From: UBA10348 sp002469915
GTDB taxonomy: Bacteria; Bacteroidota; Rhodothermia; Rhodothermales; UBA10348
Assembly (NCBI GenBank): GCA_029249345.1
Contig: JAQWHM010000016.1
Location: forward strand, 124,001-188,000
Direction of reading: 5' to 3'
DNA: 64,000 bases
The notes under the pieces were generated by a model. That model made no database searches. It was given only the letters and a program-made list of their open reading frames with translations, and had not been told where the DNA came from. A program made the translations under genes and the position numbers. This document shows, one piece after another, positions 25,629 through 35,147 of the stretch (within the stretch, counting starts at the first letter, position 1; each line of letters opens with the position of its first letter).

Positions 25629-28025
25629 ATGCGAAATCGATACGTACTGTTCCTGCCCTTTTTCTTGATCTGGATTACCGCCTGTTCCGACGATTCGATG
25701 GTTGTGCGGACGGACTCCTTCCGGATTTCTATTTCCGATATCGGGCATATTTCAAGCCTTCAGGACGAGTCGAACGGAAAAGAGTATGCGTCTCGTCCGT
25801 CGCCGCTAATGCAGATTCGTAAAGAGGGGGTGTTTTCTCAGCCCATATTGGCGTCTCCTGTTGAGGGCGGTTTTGAACTCACGTTTGAAGACGGAACGGT
25901 TGGTCAAATTCAGGTTCAGGAAAAGGAGGCCCACGCTACGTTTGAACTGGTCGCTTTGTCCGAACCGGATTCCATAGAATTGGTGCTTTGGGGCCCCTAC
26001 GCCAGTAGTATTGACGAGTCGATTGGGGAAACAGTGGGTATCGCTCGCGGAGAGACCTTTGCGATTGGCATTCAGGCGCTCAACATTCGTACGCTCGGGG
26101 GGTATCCATGGAACGAAAATGATGCCATGCCCCAAAAAGACTTGTTCGAAGATGGGGAGTATCACGATATAGATGCAGCCCAGTCGCGGTACGTGCTCTA
26201 CCGAGTTGAAGCTGCCAAACCGGACTCCATGGGGAGCTCGTTTCAAGCCTATACGCGAAATCGGTCTACGGACCGAGTGATAGAAAATCGGGGCTATGAT
26301 CGGTACGTTGCTCCAGCGTTTGAAGACGAAGGAATGATCGGGTCCAAGATTGCATTATTTGGGGTACCTGTTGAGAAAACCTTAGAGACGATCGGGGCGA
26401 TCGAAATAGAGGAAGGGTTGCCGCATCCCATGATCGATGGAGAGTGGGGAAAGGAGGCGCGCTCGGCCAATGCCGCGTATATCATCATGGGATTCAGTGA
26501 AGAGCAGGCCGAGCGCGCCATCTCGCTGACCGAGCAAGCCGGGCTTCGCTATCTGTACCACGATGGTCCATTCGAAACCTGGGGGCATTTTGGACTGAAA
26601 AAGGAGAGTTTTCCAGATGGCATGGAGAGCCTCAAAAGAGTCGTAGATCGGGCCGCTGAGAAAGGGATTATGATCGGGACCCACAACCTTTCCAACTTTG
26701 TTACTCCTACGGATTTGTTTGTAACGCCGGTGCCTGACTCTCGATTGGCAAAAGTCGGTAGCACGAAGCTTATTGCCGATATTTCGCGCTTTCAGCCCGT
26801 TATGATGATTGAGGACCCAGGCTATTTCAATCAGGCACAGAAAAGTCATCTTGCCGCCGCGCAGATTGGCGATGAGATCATCACATTTAGTTCAATTTCA
26901 GCTACTGAACCCTGGCAATTGCGCGGTGTCCAGCGTGGAGCATTTGGCACTCGGGCTTCCAAACACGAAGCCGGTTCGGTGATTTCTAAATTAGACGATC
27001 ACGGCTATAAAGTATTTCTGACTGAGATCGACCTGAGCTTGGAAATGGCCCGAAATCTTGCAGAATTGTATAATGAAGCTGGACTGAGGCAAATATCCTT
27101 TGATGGTCTAGAAGGCAACCGATCCACCGGGATGGGTAATTATGGCGAGTCCTTGTTCACTCAGGAATGGTACGATCATCTCAATGATGATATTCGGAGC
27201 CACTATATCGCCGATGCTAGTCGGACTACCCACTTCTTTTGGCACATGTACACGCGCATGAACTGGGGAGAGCCTTGGTATGCAGGTTTTCGGGAAAGCC
27301 AGACAGAATACCGTCTGAAAAACCAGGCCTATTTCCAACGAAATCTGATGCCTGGCATGTTGGGATGGTTCAAAATGACGGAAGAAACCAGCGTAGAGGA
27401 TATGGAATGGTTACTGTCCCTGGCCGCTGGATATGACGCAGGATTTGGGTTCGTTACGTCATTTGCTGCCGTAGATGGCAATGGAGTGTCGGATATCATT
27501 CTTGAAAAACTGGGCCAGTGGGAGTCGCTTCGCATGGATGACGTCTTTTCAGAGGACTTGAAGGCTAAAATGCGATCTAGAGATAATGAGTTTGAGTTAG
27601 AGATGGGATCCGGTGGAGAATGGACCATTGCACCCATCTCTGTGCATGTTTTCAGACGGTTTAATCGCGAACGTCAGCCCGGCGAACCGGAAGAGTCCAT
27701 TTTTGAATTCACCTCTGAACAAGACGAACAGTATGCAGCGTTCATTCTTTCGGCCGAAGGGGGCTCAGTAGAGCAGATCACATTGGGGATAGACAACAAC
27801 CCGATCGGGTTCTTTGATATTCATTTGGACGAAGGAGATGCGATAGTGTACAAAGGGGGCGACACGGCCATCCTTTATTCGAAAACCTGGCAAGAACTGG
27901 ATACCATTTCGGTAGATCCGGCGGCTTTCAAACTGCCCGCTGGATCTCATTCTGTTGCGTTGACGGCGCTCTTGGAGGGCGATGCAGAAACTGCTGTCAA
28001 GTTAGAGTTCAGAGTTAGGGACTAG
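25629..28025 (+). CDS. Large lipoprotein with a putative TIM-barrel glycosidase domain
   Basis: A 798-residue exported lipoprotein (lipobox ITAC). The first 250 residues look like a beta-sandwich, as in glycosidase N-domains. The central part reads as a TIM barrel, with YLYHDGPFETWGHFG, KGIMIGTHNLSNFV, RQISFDGLEGNRSTGMGNYG (a candidate acidic site) and THFFWHMYTRMNWGEPWYAG. The C-terminal 150 residues form another beta domain. I cannot place it in a named glycoside hydrolase family; call it glycosidase-like by layout only. It is divergent from the DUF4197 gene. The motif QLRGVQRGAFGTRASKHEAG is repeated in similar proteins I have seen but is unexplained. Confidence 0.65.
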   Translation: MRNRYVLFLPFFLIWITACSDDSMVVRTDSFRISISDIGHISSLQDESNGKEYASRPSPLMQIRKEGVFSQPILASPVEGGFELTFEDGTVGQIQVQEKEAHATFELVALSEPDSIELVLWGPYASSIDESIGETVGIARGETFAIGIQALNIRTLGGYPWNENDAMPQKDLFEDGEYHDIDAAQSRYVLYRVEAAKPDSMGSSFQAYTRNRSTDRVIENRGYDRYVAPAFEDEGMIGSKIALFGVPVEKTLETIGAIEIEEGLPHPMIDGEWGKEARSANAAYIIMGFSEEQAERAISLTEQAGLRYLYHDGPFETWGHFGLKKESFPDGMESLKRVVDRAAEKGIMIGTHNLSNFVTPTDLFVTPVPDSRLAKVGSTKLIADISRFQPVMMIEDPGYFNQAQKSHLAAAQIGDEIITFSSISATEPWQLRGVQRGAFGTRASKHEAGSVISKLDDHGYKVFLTEIDLSLEMARNLAELYNEAGLRQISFDGLEGNRSTGMGNYGESLFTQEWYDHLNDDIRSHYIADASRTTHFFWHMYTRMNWGEPWYAGFRESQTEYRLKNQAYFQRNLMPGMLGWFKMTEETSVEDMEWLLSLAAGYDAGFGFVTSFAAVDGNGVSDIILEKLGQWESLRMDDVFSEDLKAKMRSRDNEFELEMGSGGEWTIAPISVHVFRRFNRERQPGEPEESIFEFTSEQDEQYAAFILSAEGGSVEQITLGIDNNPIGFFDIHLDEGDAIVYKGGDTAILYSKTWQELDTISVDPAAFKLPAGSHSVALTALLEGDAETAVKLEFRVRD

Positions 28026-28026
28026 A

Positions 28027-28359
28027 TTATTTTTTGTTCTTAGAGCGTAGAGCTACTTCAAACGCCTTTGTAGTCCAAGAGGCCAGTTGTGCTTTGTCTT
28101 CTACGACTCCGGCTGGGACTTCCTTATACGGCATACTTCTGTCATCGCCGTACGGAAAAAAAGGCTGCATGTCTTGGGCCTTGTAGTCGTATTCGGTCAC
28201 GGCGTCTGCTTTCAGACGGAGCACGTCTGCGCCGATCATACCAAACATTAGTCCTTCGTGAAAGAAGCCGACCCCACCGAACATGCGTTTAGCATAGACC
28301 TCTCCAAAATCAGACATTTGATCGATTAAATAGTCGATAAAATCTTGCTGAATCGCCAT
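28027..28359 (-). CDS. TfoX/Sxy family protein
   Basis: A 110-residue protein consisting only of the TfoX N-terminal domain: YLIDQMSDFGEVYAKRMFGG, VGFFHEGLMFGMI, LRLKADAVTEYDY and PFFPYGDDRSMPYKEVP. Full TfoX/Sxy regulates competence in gammaproteobacteria, but single-domain proteins such as this one are common elsewhere and their role is not known. No signal peptide. The stop codon is one base from the end of the convergent glycosidase-like gene. Confidence 0.88.
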   Translation of the reverse strand: MAIQQDFIDYLIDQMSDFGEVYAKRMFGGVGFFHEGLMFGMIGADVLRLKADAVTEYDYKAQDMQPFFPYGDDRSMPYKEVPAGVVEDKAQLASWTTKAFEVALRSKNKK

Positions 28360-28364
28360 TGGAT

Positions 28365-29063
28365 TTACTCGTATATCAGTTGGATTGCCGCATCCGCAAA
28401 CCGTTGTCCCATAATGGTATACCCATCTCCAGACATATGTAAATCGTTCGATATTTCGTTTCCTTGACGGTCTAATCCGTCGTTCAGGTCATCGGTATTG
28501 ATCCATGCGCCCTTGGGATAGGATTCGGCGGTCTGGACGAGAACCTCCCGCACCATGGTCCAGTGTGGAAAGCGAGCGTTATCCATGTCGAAATCAGACA
28601 ACCGTCCAACGACCAACTGAACGTCATCTCGCTCGAGGTCTTTTTGCAGCTGATCCATAAGTCCGATAAGACTTGCTCCGTATACGGTGCCATGCGATTG
28701 CCGCGCATCGCTTTCTCCCTGCATCCAAATAAACGTAATGGTATCCACCGAGCGATCGGTTAAGGCGGAGTCCACTTTGGTCATCATGCTATCATAGAGC
28801 GCACCATCTGCGATGGGCGTATCGCCTTCGGCTGGTTTCCAGTTTTTAAACCACCGGCGGATGGGTTGTCCTCCCCAGGCGTCCTTTACGACGATTACAT
28901 TTTCCGCTCCAAATTCGGCTTGAACAGCAGGAGTGAAAGAGTCTTCTGGGTTCAATCTAGCCATATTGGATTGGCCAGAGAGGATAAATAGGTGGGTAGC
29001 TGGGTCCTGACTACAGCCCAGAACCAGTAGCGATAGGGCAAATAGGTAGCTAATAGATTTCAT
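28365..29063 (-). CDS. Sialate O-acetylesterase-type lipoprotein (SGNH fold)
   Basis: A 232-residue exported lipoprotein (lipobox LVLGC). It has the SGNH hydrolase signature of the SASA family: LFILSGQSNMARL with the catalytic serine, DAWGGQPIRRW, FIWMQGESDAR with the block III residues, and the final catalytic pair in DLHMSGDGY. Such enzymes remove acetyl groups from sialic acids or polysaccharides. The frame runs to 29138, but that extension passes through the terminator at 29109-29136, so I start at the ATG at 29063. It is five bases upstream of the TfoX-like gene. Confidence 0.88.
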   Translation of the reverse strand: MKSISYLFALSLLVLGCSQDPATHLFILSGQSNMARLNPEDSFTPAVQAEFGAENVIVVKDAWGGQPIRRWFKNWKPAEGDTPIADGALYDSMMTKVDSALTDRSVDTITFIWMQGESDARQSHGTVYGASLIGLMDQLQKDLERDDVQLVVGRLSDFDMDNARFPHWTMVREVLVQTAESYPKGAWINTDDLNDGLDRQGNEISNDLHMSGDGYTIMGQRFADAAIQLIYE

Positions 29064-29100
29064 TCGGGGCGATACAAAAATGGGTTGTATAAAAGTGAGT

Positions 29101-29136
29101 AAAAAAATGGGGGATGCCTTAAAAAAGGCATCCCCC
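29101..29136 (-). terminator. Rho-independent terminator after the LVIVD gene
   Basis: GGGGGATGCC (29109-29118) and its exact complement GGCATCCCCC (29127-29136) form a 10-bp stem. On the minus strand the stem is followed by seven U's (29107-29101). It lies 28 bases after the stop of the LVIVD-repeat gene, so it ends that transcript. Confidence 0.9.
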
Positions 29137-29163
29137 ACAGAAGATCAAAACAAACTGATCGGT

Positions 29164-31140
29164 TTACATTCTCATGAGTCCCCCAGAGACTCTTACGAAT
29201 GTCCTGACTTTGGTGTCAGGATTGCTTCTCAGTTCGCCAGCGAGTGCACGCAGGGCCTTGTGGTTTCCATTTTCACTGGATTCCAAAGCTGCTCTAGCTG
29301 CCGCGATATTTGACGCGGACAATCCTTTTGAACGCTCCAACTGATCGATGTAGGAATGTGCCAGAGCGTATGTCATTGGCCACGTGAATTTAGGCTGTCC
29401 CTGAGGATTCAGGTATTCTAGCTGCACGGACTTGGCGGCTTCAATCTCATTGGCGGAGATGAATCCACTAGGCTTGAGCTCAAAGATATCTAGACCACGA
29501 GCAATCTCAGAACTGACAATCACTCCATTGTACCAGTACACGGACCAGCTTCCACCAGCACCCATTGTATTGGCGTCAGATGGGCCACGGTCATGGTAGG
29601 CGATCTCCACAACATTCTCCATGTCGGTCCAGTCAAAAATGGAAATACCACCCTGATACCAGGACTGTACCATGACTTCGCGACCAGGAATCGGAATCAA
29701 TGATCCATTGTGGGCTACACAATTTTCAAGAGAGGTCTGTGGAGCTGGAAGCTTCCAGTACCCTTTGAAATCCATTTTCCCATCTTCCGCGAGGGTGAAG
29801 TAGGCATTTGCTCCCCATTCCATCGGATCTGTTTCGCGGCATTTTGGCTGGCCACCGCCACCCCATTCGTCCGTAAACAGCACTTTCGAACCGTCATTAC
29901 TGAAGGTCGCGGAGTGCCAGTATGAGAAGTTGGAATCAGCAACGGCATCCATTCTGTACGGATTTGCAGGGTCGGTAATATCTAACATCAACCCGTATCC
30001 ACCACAAGCTCCGCCAGCTCTTCCGATTTCAGGATATAGCGTGATGTCGTGGCACTGTGTGGGTCCTGGAGCGGGTCCGTCATCTTCCTCGTCACTAGGT
30101 GCGCCGAAACGAGCGGCCATCATGGCAGGAAGTGCGGCTCGAAAAGCAGTGCTATCCTCGCCCGTAGGTGTGTCGTTTCCACGCTGTTTGGCAAAAGCCG
30201 CAAGCATGGGACCTACAAACTGTGCCGGCATGACACGTTCCTGACCGAATAATTCAACAACAAACTCACCGCGAGCTTTAGCCGCATCCAATTCCGCAAT
30301 ATCAGCTGGTGAAGGGCCGTGCTCAGGTGGAGCAACGAGGTCTTCGAAAATGCGTGGAGAGCTTACGATCGCAGCTTCTTCTGGATGAGCCAAAGGAACC
30401 TTGATGACTTCAATCCGGAACAGCGCTGAATTGGGATCCTCCGAAGGAGCTAGTCCGGAGCAACCAGACATTTCGTCTTCAGGGCGTACGCTGGATGATC
30501 CAGAGATGTAAACGTAGATGTTTTCATCATCATTTGGGCTTTTCAGCACGGAATGCGTGTGAGACCCACGGCATGTCTGGACGTTGGACACATACTGAGG
30601 ATTTTTGATGTCGTCAATCGTGAAAATGCGAATGCCTCTCAGGCGATCCTGGCTCACGGCTTCCTGTACTCCATCCGTTCCACAATCCAGACGACCACCT
30701 AGGCCCTCACCGGATACGATCAATAAGTTGCCATATACAGAAACGTCGCTCTGAGAAGCTGGACATACGTACTCTTTGACCAGAACAGGCTTGGACGGTG
30801 TTGAGATGTCAAAAATCTGGAAACCATTGTAGTTACCCTGAATCGCGTAGTCACCCGTGAAAGCGAGGTCAGAGTTGGTCACACCGAGAAAGTTTTCCGT
30901 AGGAGGTGTGGAGGAAAGCATGTTCATGTTCCAAATAGCTTCCTCAGCGTCAAACAGGCCTGCACCGAGACCAACACGAGGGTCAGGACTTGGCGCTGTC
31001 GTAGACATTGCTGCCGATGACATACTAGACGTTGGAGATGCATTGTACATCGGCTTTTGCGAGCAGCCGGTCATACCTACGAACACCACTGCGAGGAGCA
31101 AGGTGAGCACAGGATGGGTGATAATGGATTTACCTTTCAT
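29164..31140 (-). CDS. LVIVD-repeat lipoprotein
   Basis: A 658-residue lipoprotein (lipobox GMTGC near residue 25). It contains several LVIVD-type propeller repeats, such as YNGFQIFDISTPSKPVLVKE, GIRIFTIDDIKNPQYVSNV, YGLMLDITDPANPYRMDA and GGISIFDWTDMENVVEI, which form a beta-propeller on the cell surface or in the periplasm. The last 100 residues are a helical, Ala-rich tail. The function is not known. The upstream DUF305 gene (31174) is 33 bases away on the same strand, a pairing that I have seen often in Bacteroidota and Gemmatimonadota. Confidence 0.85.
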   Translation of the reverse strand: MKGKSIITHPVLTLLLAVVFVGMTGCSQKPMYNASPTSSMSSAAMSTTAPSPDPRVGLGAGLFDAEEAIWNMNMLSSTPPTENFLGVTNSDLAFTGDYAIQGNYNGFQIFDISTPSKPVLVKEYVCPASQSDVSVYGNLLIVSGEGLGGRLDCGTDGVQEAVSQDRLRGIRIFTIDDIKNPQYVSNVQTCRGSHTHSVLKSPNDDENIYVYISGSSSVRPEDEMSGCSGLAPSEDPNSALFRIEVIKVPLAHPEEAAIVSSPRIFEDLVAPPEHGPSPADIAELDAAKARGEFVVELFGQERVMPAQFVGPMLAAFAKQRGNDTPTGEDSTAFRAALPAMMAARFGAPSDEEDDGPAPGPTQCHDITLYPEIGRAGGACGGYGLMLDITDPANPYRMDAVADSNFSYWHSATFSNDGSKVLFTDEWGGGGQPKCRETDPMEWGANAYFTLAEDGKMDFKGYWKLPAPQTSLENCVAHNGSLIPIPGREVMVQSWYQGGISIFDWTDMENVVEIAYHDRGPSDANTMGAGGSWSVYWYNGVIVSSEIARGLDIFELKPSGFISANEIEAAKSVQLEYLNPQGQPKFTWPMTYALAHSYIDQLERSKGLSASNIAAARAALESSENGNHKALRALAGELRSNPDTKVRTFVRVSGGLMRM

Positions 31141-31173
31141 AGTTGGGTTCTGGGTTATGAGGACGGAAGGATT

Positions 31174-31839
31174 TTAATTAGAGGTGGGTAGCGCATCGAG
31201 CATACGCTCCATGCGGGCAATCTCAGTGATTTGATCGACCTGAATATCGGAAGCAAGTTTAAAAGACGTGTCGTCTAGGCCTGCTCCATCGGTGGCAAAT
31301 AGCACCTTTACCATAGATATGGCTCCACTATGGTGCTGGATCATATACGTTAGAAAGAGGCGATCGAATTCGGGGCCTCTAGATGCCTGTAGTTCTTCCA
31401 TTTGATCAGAACTTAGCATACCTGGCATATGGGCGTGGTGTTCATCGACACCGTGTAACATGAGCGTGAGCCCATCGATATGTACTTCTGGCACGATTTG
31501 GTCTCGATCTCCCAGCCATTTTTGCATGGTAGCAATTTCATCTTGCTGCGCGTTGATGATTCTAGATGCAAGAAGTTGAACTTCAGGATTTGCTTCGTTT
31601 TCTGGAGCCATACCGGACATAATGAGTGCCTGGGCGTGATGACCGATCATCCCAGTCATGAAGTCGATATCGCCTTGGACATATCTGTTCTTATCCTTTT
31701 CCTGACGAGCTTTGTAAATCGCTTCCAATCGTTCCAGATCTATAGCGGAAGTATCGTTTGAAATTTCTTTTGAGCTGGAGCATCCCGAGGCAATCAGGAG
31801 GAATAACAAGGCCAAAACGGGATAAGTAAATCGAGACAT
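31174..31839 (-). CDS. DUF305 lipoprotein (possible copper-related)
   Basis: A 221-residue exported lipoprotein (lipobox ASGC). It has the two DUF305 helical signatures: DIDFMTGMIGHHAQALIMSG and LTYMIQHHSGAISMVKVLF, with HH pairs and methionines that resemble metal-binding sites in the CopM branch. Copper binding has been shown for some members but not all. It is the first gene of a two-gene unit with the LVIVD-repeat protein, ended by the terminator at 29101-29136. Confidence 0.88.
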   Translation of the reverse strand: MSRFTYPVLALLFLLIASGCSSSKEISNDTSAIDLERLEAIYKARQEKDKNRYVQGDIDFMTGMIGHHAQALIMSGMAPENEANPEVQLLASRIINAQQDEIATMQKWLGDRDQIVPEVHIDGLTLMLHGVDEHHAHMPGMLSSDQMEELQASRGPEFDRLFLTYMIQHHSGAISMVKVLFATDGAGLDDTSFKLASDIQVDQITEIARMERMLDALPTSN

Positions 31840-32080
31840 GTAGACGGAAAAGGTCTGTTTTTTTTAAGAAGGAGCCCAAAATATAATCATTTGAGGGTGG
31901 GTTGCGAAGTCAGGTTGTAATTTCTTGTCTGCCCTTGCGTGCGTCGGACCTTTTCCAAATGAACACATGGCCAAATAAAAGGTACATCTCGTGGTTTCCT
32001 TAAAGCTCAAGGCACAAATTTGAGCACGATCCAGTAAAGAGCACCTTGGGGTATACTAAGGACTCACTAAATCCGACGCG
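31840..32080. other. Divergent intergenic region
   Basis: A 241-base gap holding the promoters of the DUF305 gene (minus) and the T9SS propeller-like gene (plus). I see a run of eight T's at 31857-31864 and a TATACT hexamer at 32053, but no properly spaced -35 box, hairpin or small gene. Confidence 0.4.
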
Positions 32081-33472
32081 ATGAAATCTTTGTTTTCCAC
32101 TTTGGTCCTTTTATTGACCGCCCTTCCATCTTTGGGTCAAGCATTTGAATCGGTTGAGGTTGGTGAAGGTGAGTGGCCAGATATTGTTATTAATGGGGCA
32201 GGAGACCGATTTATCGGTTTCGTGCGTGAAATTCCGCCAGGCTCGATCTGGTTGGCTGCTGAAACAGCACCTGATGGCTCCTTCGAGCTTGAAAAGGTTG
32301 TGCAAAACCGAATACACGGGCCCACACAGATACTTTTAGACGATCAAGGCGTCATTCGCCTGGGATTACATGATCACAACCTAGAAGGCTTTGGCATGTG
32401 GATTCAGAATCCATTAGGATGGACGTTTGAGGGGGTAGAAGATGATGGGCACGATGGCTGGGACCCCGATTTTCAAATGGACACATCTGGAGGATTGCAT
32501 GTTAGCACGATTGATCCGGGAGGAGGCCCCCTGCCCTCGGCGATTGAATATGCGTATGACTCTGGATCGGGTTGGGTGGTGGAGCGAGTTGCAGAGTCTC
32601 CAATGACCTATGGAAATGGAACCTCTCTTGCGTTTTTAGACACCAACAAGCCACGGATTGCTTATTTCGAACCTGAAAACCAAGATTTGATGTTAGCTTC
32701 GCGATCATCATCTGGATGGTCCGTGGTCTCTGTGGACACAACGGGGGATGTGGGCCGATATGCTTCTTTGGCCATTGACGAAGCGGGCGTTTATCACCTG
32801 GCCTATTTGCAATGGAATGGAGACTCAACGGGAGAAGTAATTTACAGTCACAATACATCGGGCGAATGGGAGAGGCAGTCTATCGATACGTTGGATAATC
32901 TCTTTGTGGCTCGAATATCTGCTCGACATAACGTTGCCTTGTTGTTGGACGACTCCGGGCTACCGGTAATCGTATACTCAGATCAGAAAGTGGCTAGGAT
33001 CGCTCGCCCCGGAGTTTCGGAATCCTCTATCGAAACGGTCGTCGATTACTCTGGTACCGACGTAATCTTGGGACAATACATTTCTTTTGCTTTTGGACCG
33101 GAAGGTCGAGAACACATCGTTTATCATCAGGCCAATGAGGACTCAGCTCCCAATACCGTGATGATGGCTACCCGGTCGCAGAGTACCGATATAGATTACC
33201 ATGCAACGAGAGATTTGGATGATGCCTTTGAGGTATTTCCCAATCCTTCTTCAGGTCAGGCGAGGTTTACGTTCTATTCAGAACGATCCCAAGTGGTCCA
33301 AATTGAAATTTTAGACCTGTTGGGTAGAATAGTAGAGCGTGACGAAGTAACGGTTGCGGCCGGTACACAAATCGTCCGTGTGCCTACTCGTCAATGGCAG
33401 GCGGGAGTGTATGTGGTTCGGGTGAGCACCGGTACCGAGGTGCGAACGTCATTGATGACCCGTATTAGGTGA
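32081..33472 (+). CDS. Secreted propeller-like protein with T9SS domain
   Basis: A 463-residue exported protein with a signal peptide ending at SLGQ (residue 19 or so). The main part shows repeated strands of about 45 residues (for example GSGWVVERVAESPMTYG, SSGWSVVSVDTTGDVGRY and SGEWERQSIDTLDNLF), the layout of a beta-propeller similar to BNR/exo-alpha-sialidase-type folds. No catalytic Asp-box is clear. The C-terminal 80 residues are a type A T9SS sorting domain (VFPNPSSGQARFTF, LDLLGRIVERDEV, WQAGVYVVRVSTG). It is convergent with the nitrilase gene and overlaps it by eight bases. Role unknown. Confidence 0.75.
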   Translation: MKSLFSTLVLLLTALPSLGQAFESVEVGEGEWPDIVINGAGDRFIGFVREIPPGSIWLAAETAPDGSFELEKVVQNRIHGPTQILLDDQGVIRLGLHDHNLEGFGMWIQNPLGWTFEGVEDDGHDGWDPDFQMDTSGGLHVSTIDPGGGPLPSAIEYAYDSGSGWVVERVAESPMTYGNGTSLAFLDTNKPRIAYFEPENQDLMLASRSSSGWSVVSVDTTGDVGRYASLAIDEAGVYHLAYLQWNGDSTGEVIYSHNTSGEWERQSIDTLDNLFVARISARHNVALLLDDSGLPVIVYSDQKVARIARPGVSESSIETVVDYSGTDVILGQYISFAFGPEGREHIVYHQANEDSAPNTVMMATRSQSTDIDYHATRDLDDAFEVFPNPSSGQARFTFYSERSQVVQIEILDLLGRIVERDEVTVAAGTQIVRVPTRQWQAGVYVVRVSTGTEVRTSLMTRIR

Positions 33473-34423
33473 CAGGGTCGCGTGGGTCCTCTTCTTCTGT
33501 CTGAAGAAAAGGTGTCTTTTTCTCGTGCACAATGAGTTCAAATACGTCTGGTCGAGCATAGTGACCTGCCGTGTCGAGCTGAAACCGCGATCCTTGAAGG
33601 ACCTCCCGATGTGCTTCGGCTATTAGAAAGCCCTCTTCGCTGAGTAGGGGGCCGGCAATAATCTTTCCATCTGGATCTACAATGACGGATCCTCCTGGAT
33701 GAAATTCGGTCCCTGCGGAAGCCAGGTAGTCCTGCTTGTAGGGCATGGAATCCGGAATATCAGAAAGCTCCATTCTAGGGGCGCAGCCTACCACGTAACA
33801 CCGACCTTCCTTTGCGATATGCTGCATGGAGGCGACCCACGGCCCACCCCGGTCCCAAGTGGGTGCTACATGCACTTCAGCACCTCTGGCGTTCAGCGTG
33901 TAGCGGGTTAATGGCATATAGTTTTCCCAGCACACAAGTCCCGCAACCTGTGCAAAGCCAAAGTCGTGGACCTGCAGATCTGATCCGTCTCCCTGCGCCC
34001 AGACTAGCCGTTCTCCAGTTGTTGGAATCATTTTTCGATGTTTCCCAAGAAGGTGGCCGTCGCGGTCGATATAGACTATGGTATCGTATAAGGTCGAACA
34101 CTGCCGGAGCCGTTAATTTCGTTTACTGAAAATGCCAATCCGACGTCTGCTGCTGCAGCCGCTTCTTGTACACGGCGAATTTCAGGGCCAGGTACGGTCA
34201 CTGAATTGGCAAGGAGCTGGGCGAATGGGGGCCGAAGATCCTTGGTTTTTCCGGCGGGCATATGCCAGACCCATGCTGGGTATCCGGGTAGGAAGGCCTC
34301 GGGGAAAACCAGTAGGTCAATATCTAGTTTTCCGGCGTCAGCAATGATCGAACATGCTTTCTCTACGGTGGCTTCCTTATTTAGATAAACAGGAGCAAAC
34401 TGGGCAGCTGCAATTTTGAACAT
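33465..34423 (-). pseudogene. Nitrilase, interrupted by a frameshift
   Basis: The N-terminal part (34423 to about 34100) encodes MFKIAAAQFAPVYLNKEATV and the catalytic glutamate in LVFPEAFLPGYPAW, then reaches a TAG after SGSVRPYTIP. The remaining part continues in another frame from about 34105 as TLYDTIVYIDRDGHLLGKHR, with the catalytic lysine, and then KMIPTTGERLVW and the catalytic cysteine in GLVCWENYMPLTRY. Joining the two restores a full branch 1 nitrilase of about 318 residues. One base is missing near 34092-34106. All three catalytic residues are intact, so the damage is either recent or a sequencing error. Nitriles would be converted to carboxylic acids. Confidence 0.9.
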
Positions 34424-34505
34424 GAGGGGATCTGTGTTAGATGGCGACGTTGAAATTGGGCTTTGGGTGGCCGTACATACACATCATTATTGATCTGTGC
34501 GAATT

Positions 34506-35147
34506 TCAATCCTGGATTTGCCAGACGGAGTACAAGTATTCTTGCTCAACACCGCCTGGAGTAATATGTATTTCTGTAAGCCAATCCATACAGGTAAATC
34601 GATCACCGAAAACGGCCAAAAGGCTCTTAAGAGAATGCCGATTTACGGGTAGTCCAAAGCATTTGGGTGGGGCGTTTTCGGAGAAAACGCCCAAAATCAC
34701 TTTCCCGCCAGGTGCCAAGGTCTGAAGTAGGAGACTCCGATAGGAGGCCAGTTCTTCGGGTGTCCACAGAAAATGAAAGACGGCCCGATCATGCCACACC
34801 ATCGCTTCATTCAAATTGAGGGACGGAGATCGAATGTCGGCGCATATAAGGTCAATTGCATCAGCGGTTGCACCCAATCGAGAGCGGGTATCATCGAGTG
34901 CTATTTGGGAAATATCTAGTACGCTTAGGTCGCTGAATCCTCGCGCCAGCAAATCATCCACTAGAGAAGATGAACCGCCACCGATATCCAGAATACTGGA
35001 GTCTAAATCGTTTGAATATGCCTGGATTAGGCTCAAAGAGGTGTCTAATGAGGGGGCAAACCAACCTAATGATTCGCGCTTGTTCATTCGATACACTCCG
35101 TTCCAATGTGAGGCTGAGGATGTACGACCTTCCATGTTGGTGCTCAT
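34506..35147 (-). CDS. Class I SAM-dependent methyltransferase
   Basis: A 213-residue Rossmann-fold methyltransferase. Motif I is SSILDIGGGSSSLVDDLL (about 49-66), with DLSVLDISQIAL as the acidic motif and LICADIRSPSL after it. The region MVWHDRAVFHFLWTPEE and APGGKVILGVFSENAPPKCF resembles bacterial thiopurine/heavy-metal-type methyltransferases of the UbiE/TPMT group. Substrate unknown. The first four bases overlap the carboxypeptidase-regulatory-domain gene stop (ATGA). It is the last gene in an operon that begins at 36778 or 37134. Confidence 0.87.
   Translation of the reverse strand: MSTNMEGRTSSASHWNGVYRMNKRESLGWFAPSLDTSLSLIQAYSNDLDSSILDIGGGSSSLVDDLLARGFSDLSVLDISQIALDDTRSRLGATADAIDLICADIRSPSLNLNEAMVWHDRAVFHFLWTPEELASYRSLLLQTLAPGGKVILGVFSENAPPKCFGLPVNRHSLKSLLAVFGDRFTCMDWLTEIHITPGGVEQEYLYSVWQIQD

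Noticed and set aside
26900..26990. QLRGVQRGAFGTRASKH motif, similar to parts of phage tail-tip proteins
   Set aside because: The protein is a lipoprotein with a barrel-like layout and there are no phage genes nearby.
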